Assembly (NCBI RefSeq): GCF_040654195.1
Contig: NZ_JBFAHM010000007.1
Coordinates: 248,001-312,000, forward strand
Length of the DNA stretch: 64,000 bases
Source of the DNA: Hamadaea sp013361475
GTDB taxonomy: Bacteria; Actinomycetota; Actinomycetes; Mycobacteriales; Micromonosporaceae
Direction of reading: 5' to 3'
Positions 1 through 8,790 of this stretch are shown piece after piece. Numbering within the stretch: position 1 is the stretch's first letter; each line of letters opens with the position of its first letter. Position numbers and translations under genes: made by a program. Below the pieces are notes generated by a model. The model saw only the letters and a list, made by a program, of their open reading frames with translations. It made no database searches and was not told the DNA's origin.

Positions 1-184
1 TCAACGCACCGCCGATCACCGCCACGCTCTGCGCGACGCCGGACAGCGCGGTGCCCACCATCTCCTTCGTCAGCAGCGCGCCGACCGAGATGCCGATCGC
101 CACGCCGAGACCACTGACGATCTCGTTCGCTACCAGGACGCGCACCGTGCGGCGCTGGACGCGCGCGACATCGACCGAGGACAC
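1..184 (-). CDS. MFS transporter, N-terminal part (runs off window)
   Basis: Only the first 61 codons lie in the window. They read from a GTG start preceded by a GGAG ribosome-binding site about 8 nt upstream. The peptide has a short charged N-terminus (VSSVDVARVQRRTVRVL) followed by two hydrophobic segments around residues 18-38 and 48-61, of the type ANEIVSGLGVAIGISVGALL, typical of the first helices of major facilitator superfamily drug or metabolite exporters. The substrate cannot be told from this fragment. The gene is divergent from nothing visible and lies downstream of the MocR regulator on the same strand, 93 bp away. Family call is from recognition of the N-terminal pattern only. 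Confidence 0.6.
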   Translation of the reverse strand, partial: MSSVDVARVQRRTVRVLVANEIVSGLGVAIGISVGALLTKEMVGTALSGVAQSVAVIGGAL

Positions 185-211
185 TGCGGATGCTCCGAGG
201 GGTAAGGACTG

Positions 212-230
212 AGGGTGGACCTGTCACCCT
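212..230. promoter_or_regulatory. Short inverted repeat between MocR gene and MFS gene
   Basis: AGGGTG, 7-nt spacer, CACCCT. It sits after the MocR stop codon and about 28 bp before the MFS start on the minus strand. It could be a weak terminator for the first gene or an operator for the second; there is no T-tract, so the role is undecided. Confidence 0.3.
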
Positions 231-277
231 ACCCGTAACGATCATCCGGCCGTGATGCCAACTCGCTTCGGTGCAGG

Positions 278-1582
278 TCAGACCGTCCAGCGGCGGCCGG
301 CGGCGGCCGCCGCGAAGGCGTCCGCGAAGGGCTCGATGTCCGCTTGGGTCAAGTTCGCGATGGTTACTCGTACGCCGGGAGGACTGGCCACTCGATGCAA
401 GCTGCCCGGGGCGACCGCGTAACCGGAGTCGCGGAGCGCGGTGAGGATCCGGGTCTCGTCGTCGACGGGGATCCAGACGTTGATGCCGGTCCGGCCGTAC
501 GCGGTGAAGCCCCGGGCCCGCAACGCCTCGACCAGGCTCGTGCGGCGGGCGTCGTACTCCCTCGCGGCGGCGGAGACGTCGGCCGTCTCCCACAGCCGGA
601 CGAGCGTCCGTTGGAGAACGGTGGAGACCCATCCGGCGCCCAGCCTCCGGCGTCCTTCGACGCGCGCGACCGTGTCGGGGTCCCCGGCCAGCACGGCGAT
701 CCGCAGGTCCGGCCCATAGGGCTTGGAGGCGCTGCGGAGGAAGGCCCACCGCGGCGTGACCCCGGCCAGCGTGGCCAACGGGACGGCGGCCAGTTCGGCG
801 GCGTGGTCGTCCTCGATCAGCAGGACGTCCCGATTCCTCAATTCCCTGGCCAGGTGCTCGGCGCGCTTCGGCGTCACGGCCGCGCCGGTCGGGTTCTGCG
901 CCCGGGCGGTGACGATGACCGCCTTGACACCCTTCTGGAGAGCTTCCCGGACGCCCTGCGGAGTCGGGCCGTCGTCGTCGACGGGAATCGGGACGACCGA
1001 CAGCCCGTGGGCCGCCACGAGATCCAGCGAGGCGGCCCAGCCCGGGTCCTCCACGCCGACCTGGTCGCCAGGTCGCAAGGCGGTGCTGAACAGCAGGTCC
1101 AGGCCGTCCAGCGCACCACCGACGACGGTGATCGCGGCGTCGGCCGGAAGTTCCGGCAGCCGCTCGCGGGCCCGCTCGGCCAGCTCAGGCAGGACGCCGG
1201 CGTCGCGGTAATTGGCGGTGACCCCGGCCGCGGCCACGTGGGCCAGGACGGGTCCGAGGTCGGGCAGCAGGCTCGGTTCGCCGATCGCCAGATCGAGTAC
1301 GCCGTCCGGCACCACCGGGCCGCGGCTGCTGCGATCGGCCGAGATCGGCGGCTCGGGGCGTACGCGGGTGCCGTGACGCCCCTGCGTCTCGACGATGCCG
1401 CGCTGCCGGAGCTGTTGGTACGCCGCCGCGGCGGTATTGGTCGCCACGCTCAACTCGGCCGCGAGGGCGCGCACCGTCGGGAGCAGGTCGCCCGCCCGCA
1501 ACGCCCCTGTCCGCACGCCGTCCTCGACGCTGCGAACGATCTCGGCTGCGGTCTTCCCGGAGATCTGATACTGTACCGCCAC
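278..1582 (-). CDS. MocR/PdxR-type regulator: GntR winged helix fused to aminotransferase-like domain
   Basis: A 434-aa transcription factor of the MocR subfamily of GntR regulators. Residues 1-75 form the winged helix (SVEDGVRTGALRAGDLLPTV, then a recognition helix ending QQLRQRGIVETQGRHGT). Residues about 95-430 form a fold-type I aminotransferase-like effector domain. The PLP-anchoring lysine is kept (SASKPYGPDLR, about residue 287), so PLP or an amino-PLP adduct is the likely effector. The inter-domain linker is short, about 20 residues. The GTG start was chosen because the winged helix begins there; the frame stays open upstream but shows no domain. The gene is divergent from a PNP-oxidase-like fusion, a pairing expected for a vitamin B6-responsive regulator. 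Direct repeats overlap its start (1570-1599) and suggest autoregulation. The target pathway is inference. Confidence 0.85.
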   Translation of the reverse strand: MAVQYQISGKTAAEIVRSVEDGVRTGALRAGDLLPTVRALAAELSVATNTAAAAYQQLRQRGIVETQGRHGTRVRPEPPISADRSSRGPVVPDGVLDLAIGEPSLLPDLGPVLAHVAAAGVTANYRDAGVLPELAERARERLPELPADAAITVVGGALDGLDLLFSTALRPGDQVGVEDPGWAASLDLVAAHGLSVVPIPVDDDGPTPQGVREALQKGVKAVIVTARAQNPTGAAVTPKRAEHLARELRNRDVLLIEDDHAAELAAVPLATLAGVTPRWAFLRSASKPYGPDLRIAVLAGDPDTVARVEGRRRLGAGWVSTVLQRTLVRLWETADVSAAAREYDARRTSLVEALRARGFTAYGRTGINVWIPVDDETRILTALRDSGYAVAPGSLHRVASPPGVRVTIANLTQADIEPFADAFAAAAAGRRWTV

Positions 1583-1599
1583 AGTTTCAAGACTGTACC
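1569..1599. promoter_or_regulatory. Operator/promoter with two ACTGTACC direct repeats, MocR divergon
   Basis: ACTGTACC occurs at 1570-1577 and again at 1592-1599, exactly 22 bp apart (two helical turns), between the divergent MocR and flavin/GNAT genes and overlapping the MocR GTG start. On the minus strand the distal repeat supplies TACAGT, a plausible -10 box 9 nt before the GTG, which would make the MocR mRNA nearly leaderless. Direct repeats spaced by about two turns are a known binding pattern of MocR proteins. Confidence 0.55.
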
Positions 1600-1627
1600 A
1601 GAACAATGAGCTCTTAGGTGGGACCTC

Positions 1628-2866
1628 ATGTACGCCAAAACCCCTCGGACCACCAGCCTTCGCGAGAAGGAGCGGATGAGCTACTCCCGTGAGGAGGCCC
1701 ACGCCGTCCTCGACGAGGCGTGGTTCTGCACGCTGTCGTTCATCGTCGACGACGAGCCGCGCGCCCTCCCGACCCTGTTCGTACGCGTCGACGACGTCGT
1801 CTACGTGCACTTCTCGACCGGCGCGCGGGTGGCGTTGGCCGGCCGCGCCGACGGGCTCCCAGTCTGCCTGAGCGTCACCCACCTGGACGGCCTGGTGCTG
1901 GCCCGGTCGCAGTTCAACCACAGCGCCAACTACCGGTCGCTGGTCGCGCACGGCGTCGCCGTCCTCGTCACCGACCCGGCCGAACGCGATCTGGCGTTCA
2001 CCGCGCTGACCGAGAAGGTCGGGCCCGGACGGGCCGCCGCCAGCCGTCCGCCGACCGCCAAGGAGTCGGCGCAGACCGCCGTCCTGCGCCTCGACCTGAC
2101 CGAGGTGAGCGTCCGCGCGCGTACCGGCGGGGTGGACGACGACGAGGAGGACCTCGGGCTGCCGCACTGGGCCGGTGTCGTGCCGATGCGTACGGTGGTC
2201 GGCACTGCGCAGCGGGATCACGGCGTCACCGCGCCGCTGCCCGACTACCTGCGTACGACCCCGAGCCCCTGGCACGAGGCGCCCACGCTCAAGGGCGAAC
2301 ACGTGATCCTCGAACGGCTCGACCTGTCGCACGCGCCCGGCCTGTTCGCCGCCGTCGGCCAGGACGACGAGGTGTGGCGCTACCTGCTCAACGACACCCC
2401 GACGACCGTCGAGGAGATGGCCCGGCTCGTGGCCGACGCCGAGGACCAGCACGTACGCGGAGCCCGGGTGCCCTGGGTGCAACGGGACGCGGTCACCGGC
2501 GAGATCGTCGGCACCACGTCGTTCTACGGAGTCGACCCGCACAACCGCTCCGTCATCATCGGCATCACCACCCTGGGGCGGCGCTGGTGGCGTACCGGGA
2601 TCAACACGGAGTCGAAGCTGCTCCTGCTCCAGCACGCCTTCGACACCCTGGGGTGCGTACGGGTGCAGTGGGAGGCCAACTCCCTCAACTCGCGGTCACA
2701 CGCCGCGATCGAACGGCTGGGCGCGACCCGGGAAGGCGTGCTGCGGCGGCACAAGAAGCTGTCCGACGGCACGTGGCGGGACACCTACGTGTTCGGTATG
2801 ACCGCCGAGGAGTGGCCTGCCGCACAGTCGGCTCTGCGTGCCCGGCTCCGCCCTAGGCTTACCTGA
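1628..2866 (+). CDS. Bifunctional flavin-binding (PNPOx/Nim-like) and GNAT acetyltransferase fusion protein
   Basis: A 412-aa two-domain protein. Residues about 1-200 match the split-barrel, PNP-oxidase-like (Nim/HugZ-type) flavin-binding family: TPRTT, a charged linker, AVLDEAWFCTLSFIVDDEP, LPTLFVRVDDVVYVHFS and an SNYRSLV-like strand. Residues about 225-405 are a RimJ/RimL-type GNAT domain (LKGEHVILERLDL, GTTSFYGVDP, GRRWWRTGINTESKLLLLQHAF, NSRSHAAIERLGATREGVLRRH). The start at 1628 is preferred over an in-frame ATG at 1676 because the Nim-like family motif begins with the TPRTT segment; AGGTGGG lies 5 nt upstream. Flavin and acetyl-CoA binding are expected from the families; substrates are unknown. 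It is divergent from the MocR gene, which probably controls it, and its stop overlaps the next start (TGATG). Confidence 0.8.
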   Translation: MYAKTPRTTSLREKERMSYSREEAHAVLDEAWFCTLSFIVDDEPRALPTLFVRVDDVVYVHFSTGARVALAGRADGLPVCLSVTHLDGLVLARSQFNHSANYRSLVAHGVAVLVTDPAERDLAFTALTEKVGPGRAAASRPPTAKESAQTAVLRLDLTEVSVRARTGGVDDDEEDLGLPHWAGVVPMRTVVGTAQRDHGVTAPLPDYLRTTPSPWHEAPTLKGEHVILERLDLSHAPGLFAAVGQDDEVWRYLLNDTPTTVEEMARLVADAEDQHVRGARVPWVQRDAVTGEIVGTTSFYGVDPHNRSVIIGITTLGRRWWRTGINTESKLLLLQHAFDTLGCVRVQWEANSLNSRSHAAIERLGATREGVLRRHKKLSDGTWRDTYVFGMTAEEWPAAQSALRARLRPRLT

Positions 2867-3483
2867 TGCTCGGCGTGACAGACCTGGGGACGTACCTTCT
2901 CGGCACGGTGGCGATCATCCTGCTGCCCGGCCCGAACTCGATGTTCGTCCTCTCGACGGCGGCCTCCAAAGGAGTACGCCGGGGATATCAGGCCGCCTGC
3001 GGCGTGTTCCTCGGCGACACCATCCTCATGGTCGCCTCGGCCGCCGGAGTCGCATCACTGCTGCGCGCCCTCCCGCCGGTGTTCCTGGCCCTCAAGTACG
3101 CCGGCGCCGCCTACCTCGCCTACCTCGGCATACGCATGCTGCTGTCGCGCCCCGGCCCGACTGACGCCGCTCCGGTGGCCGAGGACCGGCCCTTCCGGCG
3201 GGCCTTCGTCATCAGCCTGATGAACCCGAAGGCGATCCTGTTCTTCATCTCCTTCTTCATCCAGTTCGTCGACCCCGCGTACGCCCACCCCGCGGTGACC
3301 TTCACCGTGCTGGGCGCGATCGTGCAACTGTTCAGCCTCATCTACCTGACCGCGCTGATCTTCACCGGCGACCGGCTCGCTGCGCTGTTCCGTCGCCGTC
3401 GGCTGCTCGCTCGGGCGGGCGCAAGCGCTGTCGGTGTGCTCTTCCTCGGGTTCAGCCTTCGGCTCGCCACCGCTTCTCTTTAG
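2866..3483 (+). CDS. LysE/RhtB-family amino-acid exporter
   Basis: A 205-aa inner-membrane protein with about six hydrophobic segments. The N-terminus LGTVAIILLPGPNSMFVL with the conserved PGPN motif, the GYQAACGVFLGD segment and the central MNPKAILFFISFF motif are diagnostic of the LysE/LeuE/RhtB exporters, which extrude amino acids such as lysine, leucine or homoserine lactone. The ATG overlaps the upstream TGA by one base, so the gene is translationally coupled to the flavin/GNAT fusion and probably shares its MocR control. That pairing suggests export of an amino acid or a B6-related amine, but the substrate is not deducible. Confidence 0.88.
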   Translation: MLGVTDLGTYLLGTVAIILLPGPNSMFVLSTAASKGVRRGYQAACGVFLGDTILMVASAAGVASLLRALPPVFLALKYAGAAYLAYLGIRMLLSRPGPTDAAPVAEDRPFRRAFVISLMNPKAILFFISFFIQFVDPAYAHPAVTFTVLGAIVQLFSLIYLTALIFTGDRLAALFRRRRLLARAGASAVGVLFLGFSLRLATASL

Positions 3484-3506
3484 CTGCGGGTTCGTTCGGT
3501 CAGCGC

Positions 3507-3562
3507 CATGATCAACGGAGGAAATGTGGTGCCATAGCACCGCGCAACTTCCGCTGATCATG
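3507..3562. repeat. GATC-containing palindromic element, 3' end of lysE-like gene
   Basis: A 56-bp inverted repeat with outer arms CATGATCA/TGATCATG, an adjoining CGGA/TCCG pair and a central GTGC-cata-GCAC stem. It lies between the 3' ends of the exporter gene and the convergent small gene at 3652, so it could act as a bidirectional terminator. It belongs with the other GATC-core palindromes in this window. Confidence 0.5.
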
Positions 3563-3651
3563 TAAATCGGACAAACGCGACGCACGGAGCCCGGCACCCA
3601 CCCTCTTCGGCGCCAAGCAACAGCAACCAACGACCGAGCCGCAGCCGGAGG

Positions 3652-3993
3652 TCAGGTAAGAGCGAGAGCGAGATCCCCACGACCCAGAGCGGTGACGATC
3701 TCGTTCAGCACCGCCACATCGGCGCTGACCGGTCGCCGGGCGTGGCGCTGGTGGATGCGATGCCGCCGGACGACGACGAAGTGCACCGCTGCGCGTACCA
3801 TCGCGCGATCCGCGGCGCTGGCGCGAGACGTCTCCGCGACCAGTCGGCGCAGGGTGACCGCGATGCGTTCGGCGAGCGGGAAGTCGTGCGGGGCGCGGAC
3901 CTGGACCCAGGCCAGGTGACCGTCGAGCTGGCGGAGCAGCACGTCTGATTCGTGGGCGGCGGTGCGGCGCGGGCGGATTCGACGGTCGTCCAT
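3652..3993 (-). CDS. Conserved-looking hypothetical protein, 113 aa
   Basis: I do not recognise a family. The 113-aa product is basic and rich in Arg, Ala, Val and His. A central part (QLDGHLAWVQVRAP, then PLAERIAVTLRRLVAET) looks like alternating strand and helix, followed by a His/Arg-rich helix (VHFVVVRRHRIHQRHARR) and a hydrophobic C-terminal helix ending ALGRGDLALALT. No signal peptide or membrane segment is evident. The composition fits a soluble actinobacterial protein better than a chance frame. It is divergent from lhr across a 140-bp gap and convergent with the lysE-like gene. ATG start as given; function unknown. Confidence 0.6.
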   Translation of the reverse strand: MDDRRIRPRRTAAHESDVLLRQLDGHLAWVQVRAPHDFPLAERIAVTLRRLVAETSRASAADRAMVRAAVHFVVVRRHRIHQRHARRPVSADVAVLNEIVTALGRGDLALALT

Positions 3994-4043
3994 TGCTGGG
4001 ACCCCCAGGCTGGTTCGATGGACTACTCAACGTCTTTACGACG

Positions 4044-4058
4044 GTAACCGAGAGTTAC
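4044..4058. promoter_or_regulatory. Inverted repeat in the lhr upstream gap
   Basis: GTAAC-cgaga-GTTAC lies in the divergent gap between the 113-aa gene and lhr, in an AT-richer stretch. Position and symmetry fit an operator, but no cognate regulator is nearby. Confidence 0.3.
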
Positions 4059-4133
4059 GAAACGGGCAAGACTTGCAAGGCGGACGATTTGTTCACGCCG
4101 CCGTTTGTCGGGGGGTCGGGGCAGGATGGATGC

Positions 4134-7100
4134 GTGACCGACGTGCTGGAGCTGTTCGGCCCGGCGACCCGGGAGTGGTTCTCGACCGCCTTCGCCGCCC
4201 CCACCGCCGCCCAGGCGGGCGCGTGGCAGGCGGTGGCGGCCGGGCGGCATGCCCTGGTCGTGGCGCCGACCGGCTCGGGCAAGACGCTCGCGGCGTTCCT
4301 GTGGGCGCTGGACCGGCTGGCGCACGAACCGATGCCGGCCGAGCCGGAGAAGCGCTGCCGCGTGCTCTACGTGAGCCCGCTGAAGGCGCTGGCGGTCGAC
4401 GTCGAGCGCAACCTGCGGACCCCGCTGACCGGCATCCGGCACGCCGCCGATCGGTTGGGCCTGACCGAGCCGGCGGTGACGGTCGCCATGCGCACCGGCG
4501 ACACCCCGGCCGACGAGCGGCGGGTGTTCGCCAAGCGCCCCGCCGACATCCTGATCACCACGCCGGAGTCGCTGTTCCTGCTCCTGACGTCCCAGGCGCG
4601 GGAGGCGTTGCGGGGCATCGAGACGGTGATCCTCGACGAGGTCCACGCGGTCGCGGGGACGAAACGCGGGGCGCACCTCGCGTTGTCGCTGGAGCGGCTG
4701 GACGCGTTGCTGGCCCGGCCCGCCCAACGGATCGGGCTGTCGGCCACCGTGCAGCCGACCGAAGTGGCGGCCCGATTCCTCGGTGGGGCGGCTCCGGTGG
4801 AGGTCGTGCAGCCACCGACGGCCAAGACGATCGAGGTCTCCGTCGAGGTGCCGGTCGAGGACATGACGGCGCTCGACGAAGGCCGGGCCGACGACGAGGG
4901 GCCTCGCCGCGCGTCCATCTGGCCCGCTGTCGAGGACCGGGTCTACGAGCTGATCAAGGGGCATCGGTCGACCATCGTCTTCACCAACTCGCGGCGGGGC
5001 GCGGAGCGGCTGTGCGCCCGGCTCAACGAGCTGGCGGTGGAGGACCTCGACCGGGCGATCCCGATGCCGGCCCAGATCATGGCCCAGGCCGGCGCGGGCT
5101 ATGGCGCGCCTGGCGTGATCGCGCGGGCCCACCACGGTTCGGTGTCCAAAGAGGAGCGGAAGCACATCGAGGAGGAGCTGAAGTCGGGGCGGCTGCCCGC
5201 CGTCGTGGCCACCTCCAGCCTCGAACTCGGCATCGACATGGGATCGGTCGACCTCGTCGTGCAGGTCGGCGCGCCGCCCAGTGTCTCCGCCGGTCTGCAG
5301 CGGGTCGGCCGGGCCGGGCACCAGGTCGGCGCGATCTCACGTGGGGTGGTGTTCCCCATGCACCGGGGCGATCTACTCACCTCGGCCGTGGTCTCACGGC
5401 GGATGGTCGGGGGCACCCTGGAGTCGCTGGACTACCTGCACAGCCCGCTCGACGTGCTGGCGCAGCACATCGTGGCGATGACGGCGCTCGACGAGTGGAC
5501 GGTCGCCGACGCCGCCACGCTCGTCCGGCGCGCGGCGCCCTTCGCCGAGCTGCCCGACTCCGCCCTGCACTCGGTGCTCGACATGCTGTCCGGGCGGTAC
5601 CCGTCGACCGCGTTCGCCGAACTGCGGCCGCGGATCGTCTGGGACCGCGCCACCGACCGGATCACCGGGCGTCCGGGCAACCAACGCCTCGCCGTGACCA
5701 GCGGCGGCACCATTCCCGACCGGGGACTGTTCGGCGTCTTCCTCGCCGGCTCGGCGAAACCGGCCCGCGTCGGCGAACTCGACGAGGAGATGGTCTACGA
5801 GTCCCGGGTCGGCGACGTCTTCGCCCTCGGCACCAGTTCGTGGCGGATCGAGGAGATCACGCCGGATCGCGTACTGGTGTCGCCGGCGCCCGGCCAACCG
5901 GCCCGGCTGCCGTTCTGGAAGGGCGACCAGGCCGGGCGGCCGGTCGAACTCGGCAAGGCCATCGGGACCTTCCTCCGGCAGCCCTCCGATGTGGAGGGAC
6001 TCGATCCGGCGGCTCGGGAGAACCTGTCGGCGTACCTGGCGGAGCAGCGCGAAGCGACCCGGCACCTGCCCGACGATCGCACCGTCCTCGTCGAGCGCTT
6101 CCGGGACGAGCTTGGCGACTGGCGGATCGTGCTGCACTGCGTCCTCGGGGCGCCGGTCAACGCGCCGTGGGCGCTGGCGATCGGGCAGCGGCTGTCCGAG
6201 CGGCTCGGCGTCGACGCCCAGGTCCACGCGGCCGACGACGGCATCGTCATCCGGTTGCCCGAAGGCGCGGAGGAGCCGCCGGGCGCGGCCGACCTCGTCT
6301 TCGACGCCGATGAGATCTCGATGATCGTGGCCGACGCGGTCGGCGGCTCAGCTCTGTTCGCATCGCGGTTCCGTGAGTGCGCCGCACGGTCGCTGCTCCT
6401 CCCCCGGCGCGATCCGGGCAAGCGGCAACCGTTGTGGCAGCAGCGCCAGCGGGCCGCGCAGTTGCTCGACGTCGCCCGGGACTTCCCCGACTTCCCGGTC
6501 ACACTGGAGGCGGCGCGGGAGTGCCTGCGCGACGTCTTCGATCTGCCCGCCCTCACCGACCTGATGCGCTCGGTCGCCGCCCGGCGCGTACGCCTCATCG
6601 ACGTGAGCACGGCCAAGCCGTCGCCGTTCGCGCGATCACTGCTCTTCGGCTATGTCGGGGCATTCCTCTACGGCGAGGACGTCCCGCTGGCCGAGCGCCG
6701 AGCGGCCGCGCTGTCGCTGGACCCGACGTTGCTCGCCGAGCTGCTCGGCCGGGTGGAACTGCGCGAGCTGCTCGATCCGACGGTGATCGAGGCGGTCGCG
6801 CAACGGCTGCGCTGGGCCGAACGGCCGCTCCGCGACGGGGAGGACGTCGTCGAGGCGCTCCGCCAACTGGGCGAACTGACACTCGACGAGCTGACCGCGC
6901 TCGGTGCCTCCGTGGAGTGGCTGGCTCCGCTGGAGCGGGCCAACCGGATCGTCCGCGTACGCGTCGCCGCCCAGGACTGCTTCATCCTCGCGGAGGACGC
7001 CGGTCGCTATCGCGACGCGCTCGGCGTGGCGCTGCCACCAGGTCTGCCGGCCGCCTTCACCGCCCCGGTGCCCGATCCGCTCACCGATCTCATCAGCCGA

Positions 7101-8552
7101 TACGCGCGTACGCACGGCCCGTTCCGGGCGGACGAGTGCGCGGCGCGCTTCGGGCTGGGCGTGGCGGTCGTCGATCACACGCTCCGCCGGCTCGCCGCGA
7201 CCGGCCGGGTCGTGTCGGGCGAGTTCACGGCGGCCTCCGACGGCGGGCACGTCGAATGGTGTGACGCCGAAGTCCTCCGGATGCTCCGCCGACGGTCGCT
7301 GGCCGCCCTGCGCAAGGAGATCGAGCCGGTGCCGCCCCGGGTGCTCGGCCGGTTCCTGTCGCGCTGGCAGGGCATCGGGCGAAGCCGGAAAGGGCTCGAC
7401 GGGGTCGCTGACGTCGTCGCGCAGTTGCAGGGCGTACCGGTGCCGGCGTCGGCGTTGGAACGGCTGATCCTGCCGGCCCGGGTCGACGGCTATCGTCCGT
7501 CCGACCTGGACGAACTGTGCGCCACCGGCGAGGTCGTCTGGTGCGGCGCCGGCCCGATCCCGGGCGCCGACGGCTGGGTCGCCTTGGCCTTCGCCGATTC
7601 CGCGCCGTTGCTCCTGCCGCCCGCCCTGGATCAGGAGTGGCCGGCCCTACATCAGTCCATCTTGGACGCGTTGAGCGGCGGCGCGTTGTTCTTCCGCCAG
7701 TTCCCGACGACCGCCGAGGAGCCTGAGGTAGTCGAGGCGTTGTGGGACCTCGTGTGGGCAGGCCTGGTCGGGAACGACACGCTGGCACCGGTGCGAGCAC
7801 TGCTCTCCGGAGGCACCGGCGCACACAAATCCCGGCCCGCGCCCGGGCGTTCGCGCTACCAGCGCAGCGGGCGCGTCTCGCTGAGCACACTGCGGCAAGG
7901 TCCGCCGACAGTGGCCGGGCGTTGGCATCTCGTCGCCGAGCGCGACCTCGACCCCACCCGCCGGGCGGCCGCCCTCGCCGACTCGTTGCTGGAACGGCAC
8001 GGCGTCGTCACCCGAGGAGCGGTGGCCGCCGAGGGTCAGCCCGGTGGCTTTGCGGCCGTCTACCCGGTCCTGTCAGGGCTGGAGGAGCGTGGGGCGGCCC
8101 GCCGAGGCTACTTCGTCGAAGGACTGGGCGCGGCCCAGTTCGCGCTGCCCGGCGCAGTCGACCGCCTGCGGTCATACGCCGACCGCACCTTCCCGGCCCA
8201 AGTACTGGCGGCAACCGATCCGGCCAACCCCTACGGCGCCGCCCTGGACTGGCCCCCGGCCGACGGCGGGCACCGCCCCGGTCGCAAAGCGGGCGCGCTG
8301 GTCGTCCTCGTCGACGGCGAACTCGTCCTCTACGTCGAACGCGGCGGGCGTACGCTGCTGACCTTCACTGCAGAACCGCAGCTGATCGCCGCGGCGACCA
8401 AGGCGTTGGCGGAGGCCGTTCGGGCCGGGGCGCTCGGGAGCCTCAGCGTGGAACGGGCCGACGGCGAGGCGGTGCACGACAGCGTCCTGGGCGAGGCGTT
8501 AGCGGCGGCCGGATTCACCGTGACACCTCGGGGACTTCGGCTTCGCGCCTGA
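4134..8552 (+). CDS. lhr: Lhr-type large ATP-dependent helicase
   Basis: A 1472-aa superfamily 2 helicase of the Lhr (large helicase-related) family, implicated in DNA repair. Motifs in order: Walker A APTGSGKT (residues 44-51), PESLF motif, DEVH box (LDEVHAVAGTKRG), motif III SAT (GLSATVQPTE), HHGSVSKEER and motif VI QRVGRAGH. After the RecA pair comes the winged-helix and Lhr-specific beta-barrel region (from about residue 500), then a long C-terminal domain of the kind needed for oligomerisation in other Lhr proteins. Length is normal for the family. The GTG start was chosen because homology begins there (VTDVLELFGPATREWF); the longer open frame from 3993 is not convincing. It stands alone, with a palindromic element downstream. 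Confidence 0.95.
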   Translation: MTDVLELFGPATREWFSTAFAAPTAAQAGAWQAVAAGRHALVVAPTGSGKTLAAFLWALDRLAHEPMPAEPEKRCRVLYVSPLKALAVDVERNLRTPLTGIRHAADRLGLTEPAVTVAMRTGDTPADERRVFAKRPADILITTPESLFLLLTSQAREALRGIETVILDEVHAVAGTKRGAHLALSLERLDALLARPAQRIGLSATVQPTEVAARFLGGAAPVEVVQPPTAKTIEVSVEVPVEDMTALDEGRADDEGPRRASIWPAVEDRVYELIKGHRSTIVFTNSRRGAERLCARLNELAVEDLDRAIPMPAQIMAQAGAGYGAPGVIARAHHGSVSKEERKHIEEELKSGRLPAVVATSSLELGIDMGSVDLVVQVGAPPSVSAGLQRVGRAGHQVGAISRGVVFPMHRGDLLTSAVVSRRMVGGTLESLDYLHSPLDVLAQHIVAMTALDEWTVADAATLVRRAAPFAELPDSALHSVLDMLSGRYPSTAFAELRPRIVWDRATDRITGRPGNQRLAVTSGGTIPDRGLFGVFLAGSAKPARVGELDEEMVYESRVGDVFALGTSSWRIEEITPDRVLVSPAPGQPARLPFWKGDQAGRPVELGKAIGTFLRQPSDVEGLDPAARENLSAYLAEQREATRHLPDDRTVLVERFRDELGDWRIVLHCVLGAPVNAPWALAIGQRLSERLGVDAQVHAADDGIVIRLPEGAEEPPGAADLVFDADEISMIVADAVGGSALFASRFRECAARSLLLPRRDPGKRQPLWQQRQRAAQLLDVARDFPDFPVTLEAARECLRDVFDLPALTDLMRSVAARRVRLIDVSTAKPSPFARSLLFGYVGAFLYGEDVPLAERRAAALSLDPTLLAELLGRVELRELLDPTVIEAVAQRLRWAERPLRDGEDVVEALRQLGELTLDELTALGASVEWLAPLERANRIVRVRVAAQDCFILAEDAGRYRDALGVALPPGLPAAFTAPVPDPLTDLISRYARTHGPFRADECAARFGLGVAVVDHTLRRLAATGRVVSGEFTAASDGGHVEWCDAEVLRMLRRRSLAALRKEIEPVPPRVLGRFLSRWQGIGRSRKGLDGVADVVAQLQGVPVPASALERLILPARVDGYRPSDLDELCATGEVVWCGAGPIPGADGWVALAFADSAPLLLPPALDQEWPALHQSILDALSGGALFFRQFPTTAEEPEVVEALWDLVWAGLVGNDTLAPVRALLSGGTGAHKSRPAPGRSRYQRSGRVSLSTLRQGPPTVAGRWHLVAERDLDPTRRAAALADSLLERHGVVTRGAVAAEGQPGGFAAVYPVLSGLEERGAARRGYFVEGLGAAQFALPGAVDRLRSYADRTFPAQVLAATDPANPYGAALDWPPADGGHRPGRKAGALVVLVDGELVLYVERGGRTLLTFTAEPQLIAAATKALAEAVRAGALGSLSVERADGEAVHDSVLGEALAAAGFTVTPRGLRLRA

Positions 8553-8610
8553 ACGGACCGCGCCGGTCGAGGGCGCTGATCGCGGGCGCGGCGCTGGCCG
8601 CGCGTTCGGG

Positions 8611-8664
8611 GTTGATCTTGGCGAGTTTCGGTTGCTATGACGACACTTTCTCGCCTAGATCAAC
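8611..8664. repeat. GATC-core palindrome downstream of lhr
   Basis: A 54-bp inverted repeat with arms GTTGATCTTGGCGAG and CTCGCCTAGATCAAC, one mismatch, enclosing a 24-nt loop. It lies 58 bp after the lhr stop and 126 bp before the acyltransferase start, where a terminator or an intergenic repeat would be expected. The rest of this 238-bp gap shows no other feature. Confidence 0.55.
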
Positions 8665-8790
8665 TTCTCGGACGCGGCCACCGCGGCGGCCCGCCGGAAG
8701 CGGCCCGCTGACGGCGGCGCGACGGACGCAGCGGCGGAGCGTCGGGCAGCAGACCGTGCGACGAGGCCTTCTCTGGCATAGTCCTCGGGC

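Noticed and set aside
3962..6313. Open frame inside lhr in another frame
   Set aside because: Arg/Gly-rich product without domain; the lhr frame explains this DNA fully.
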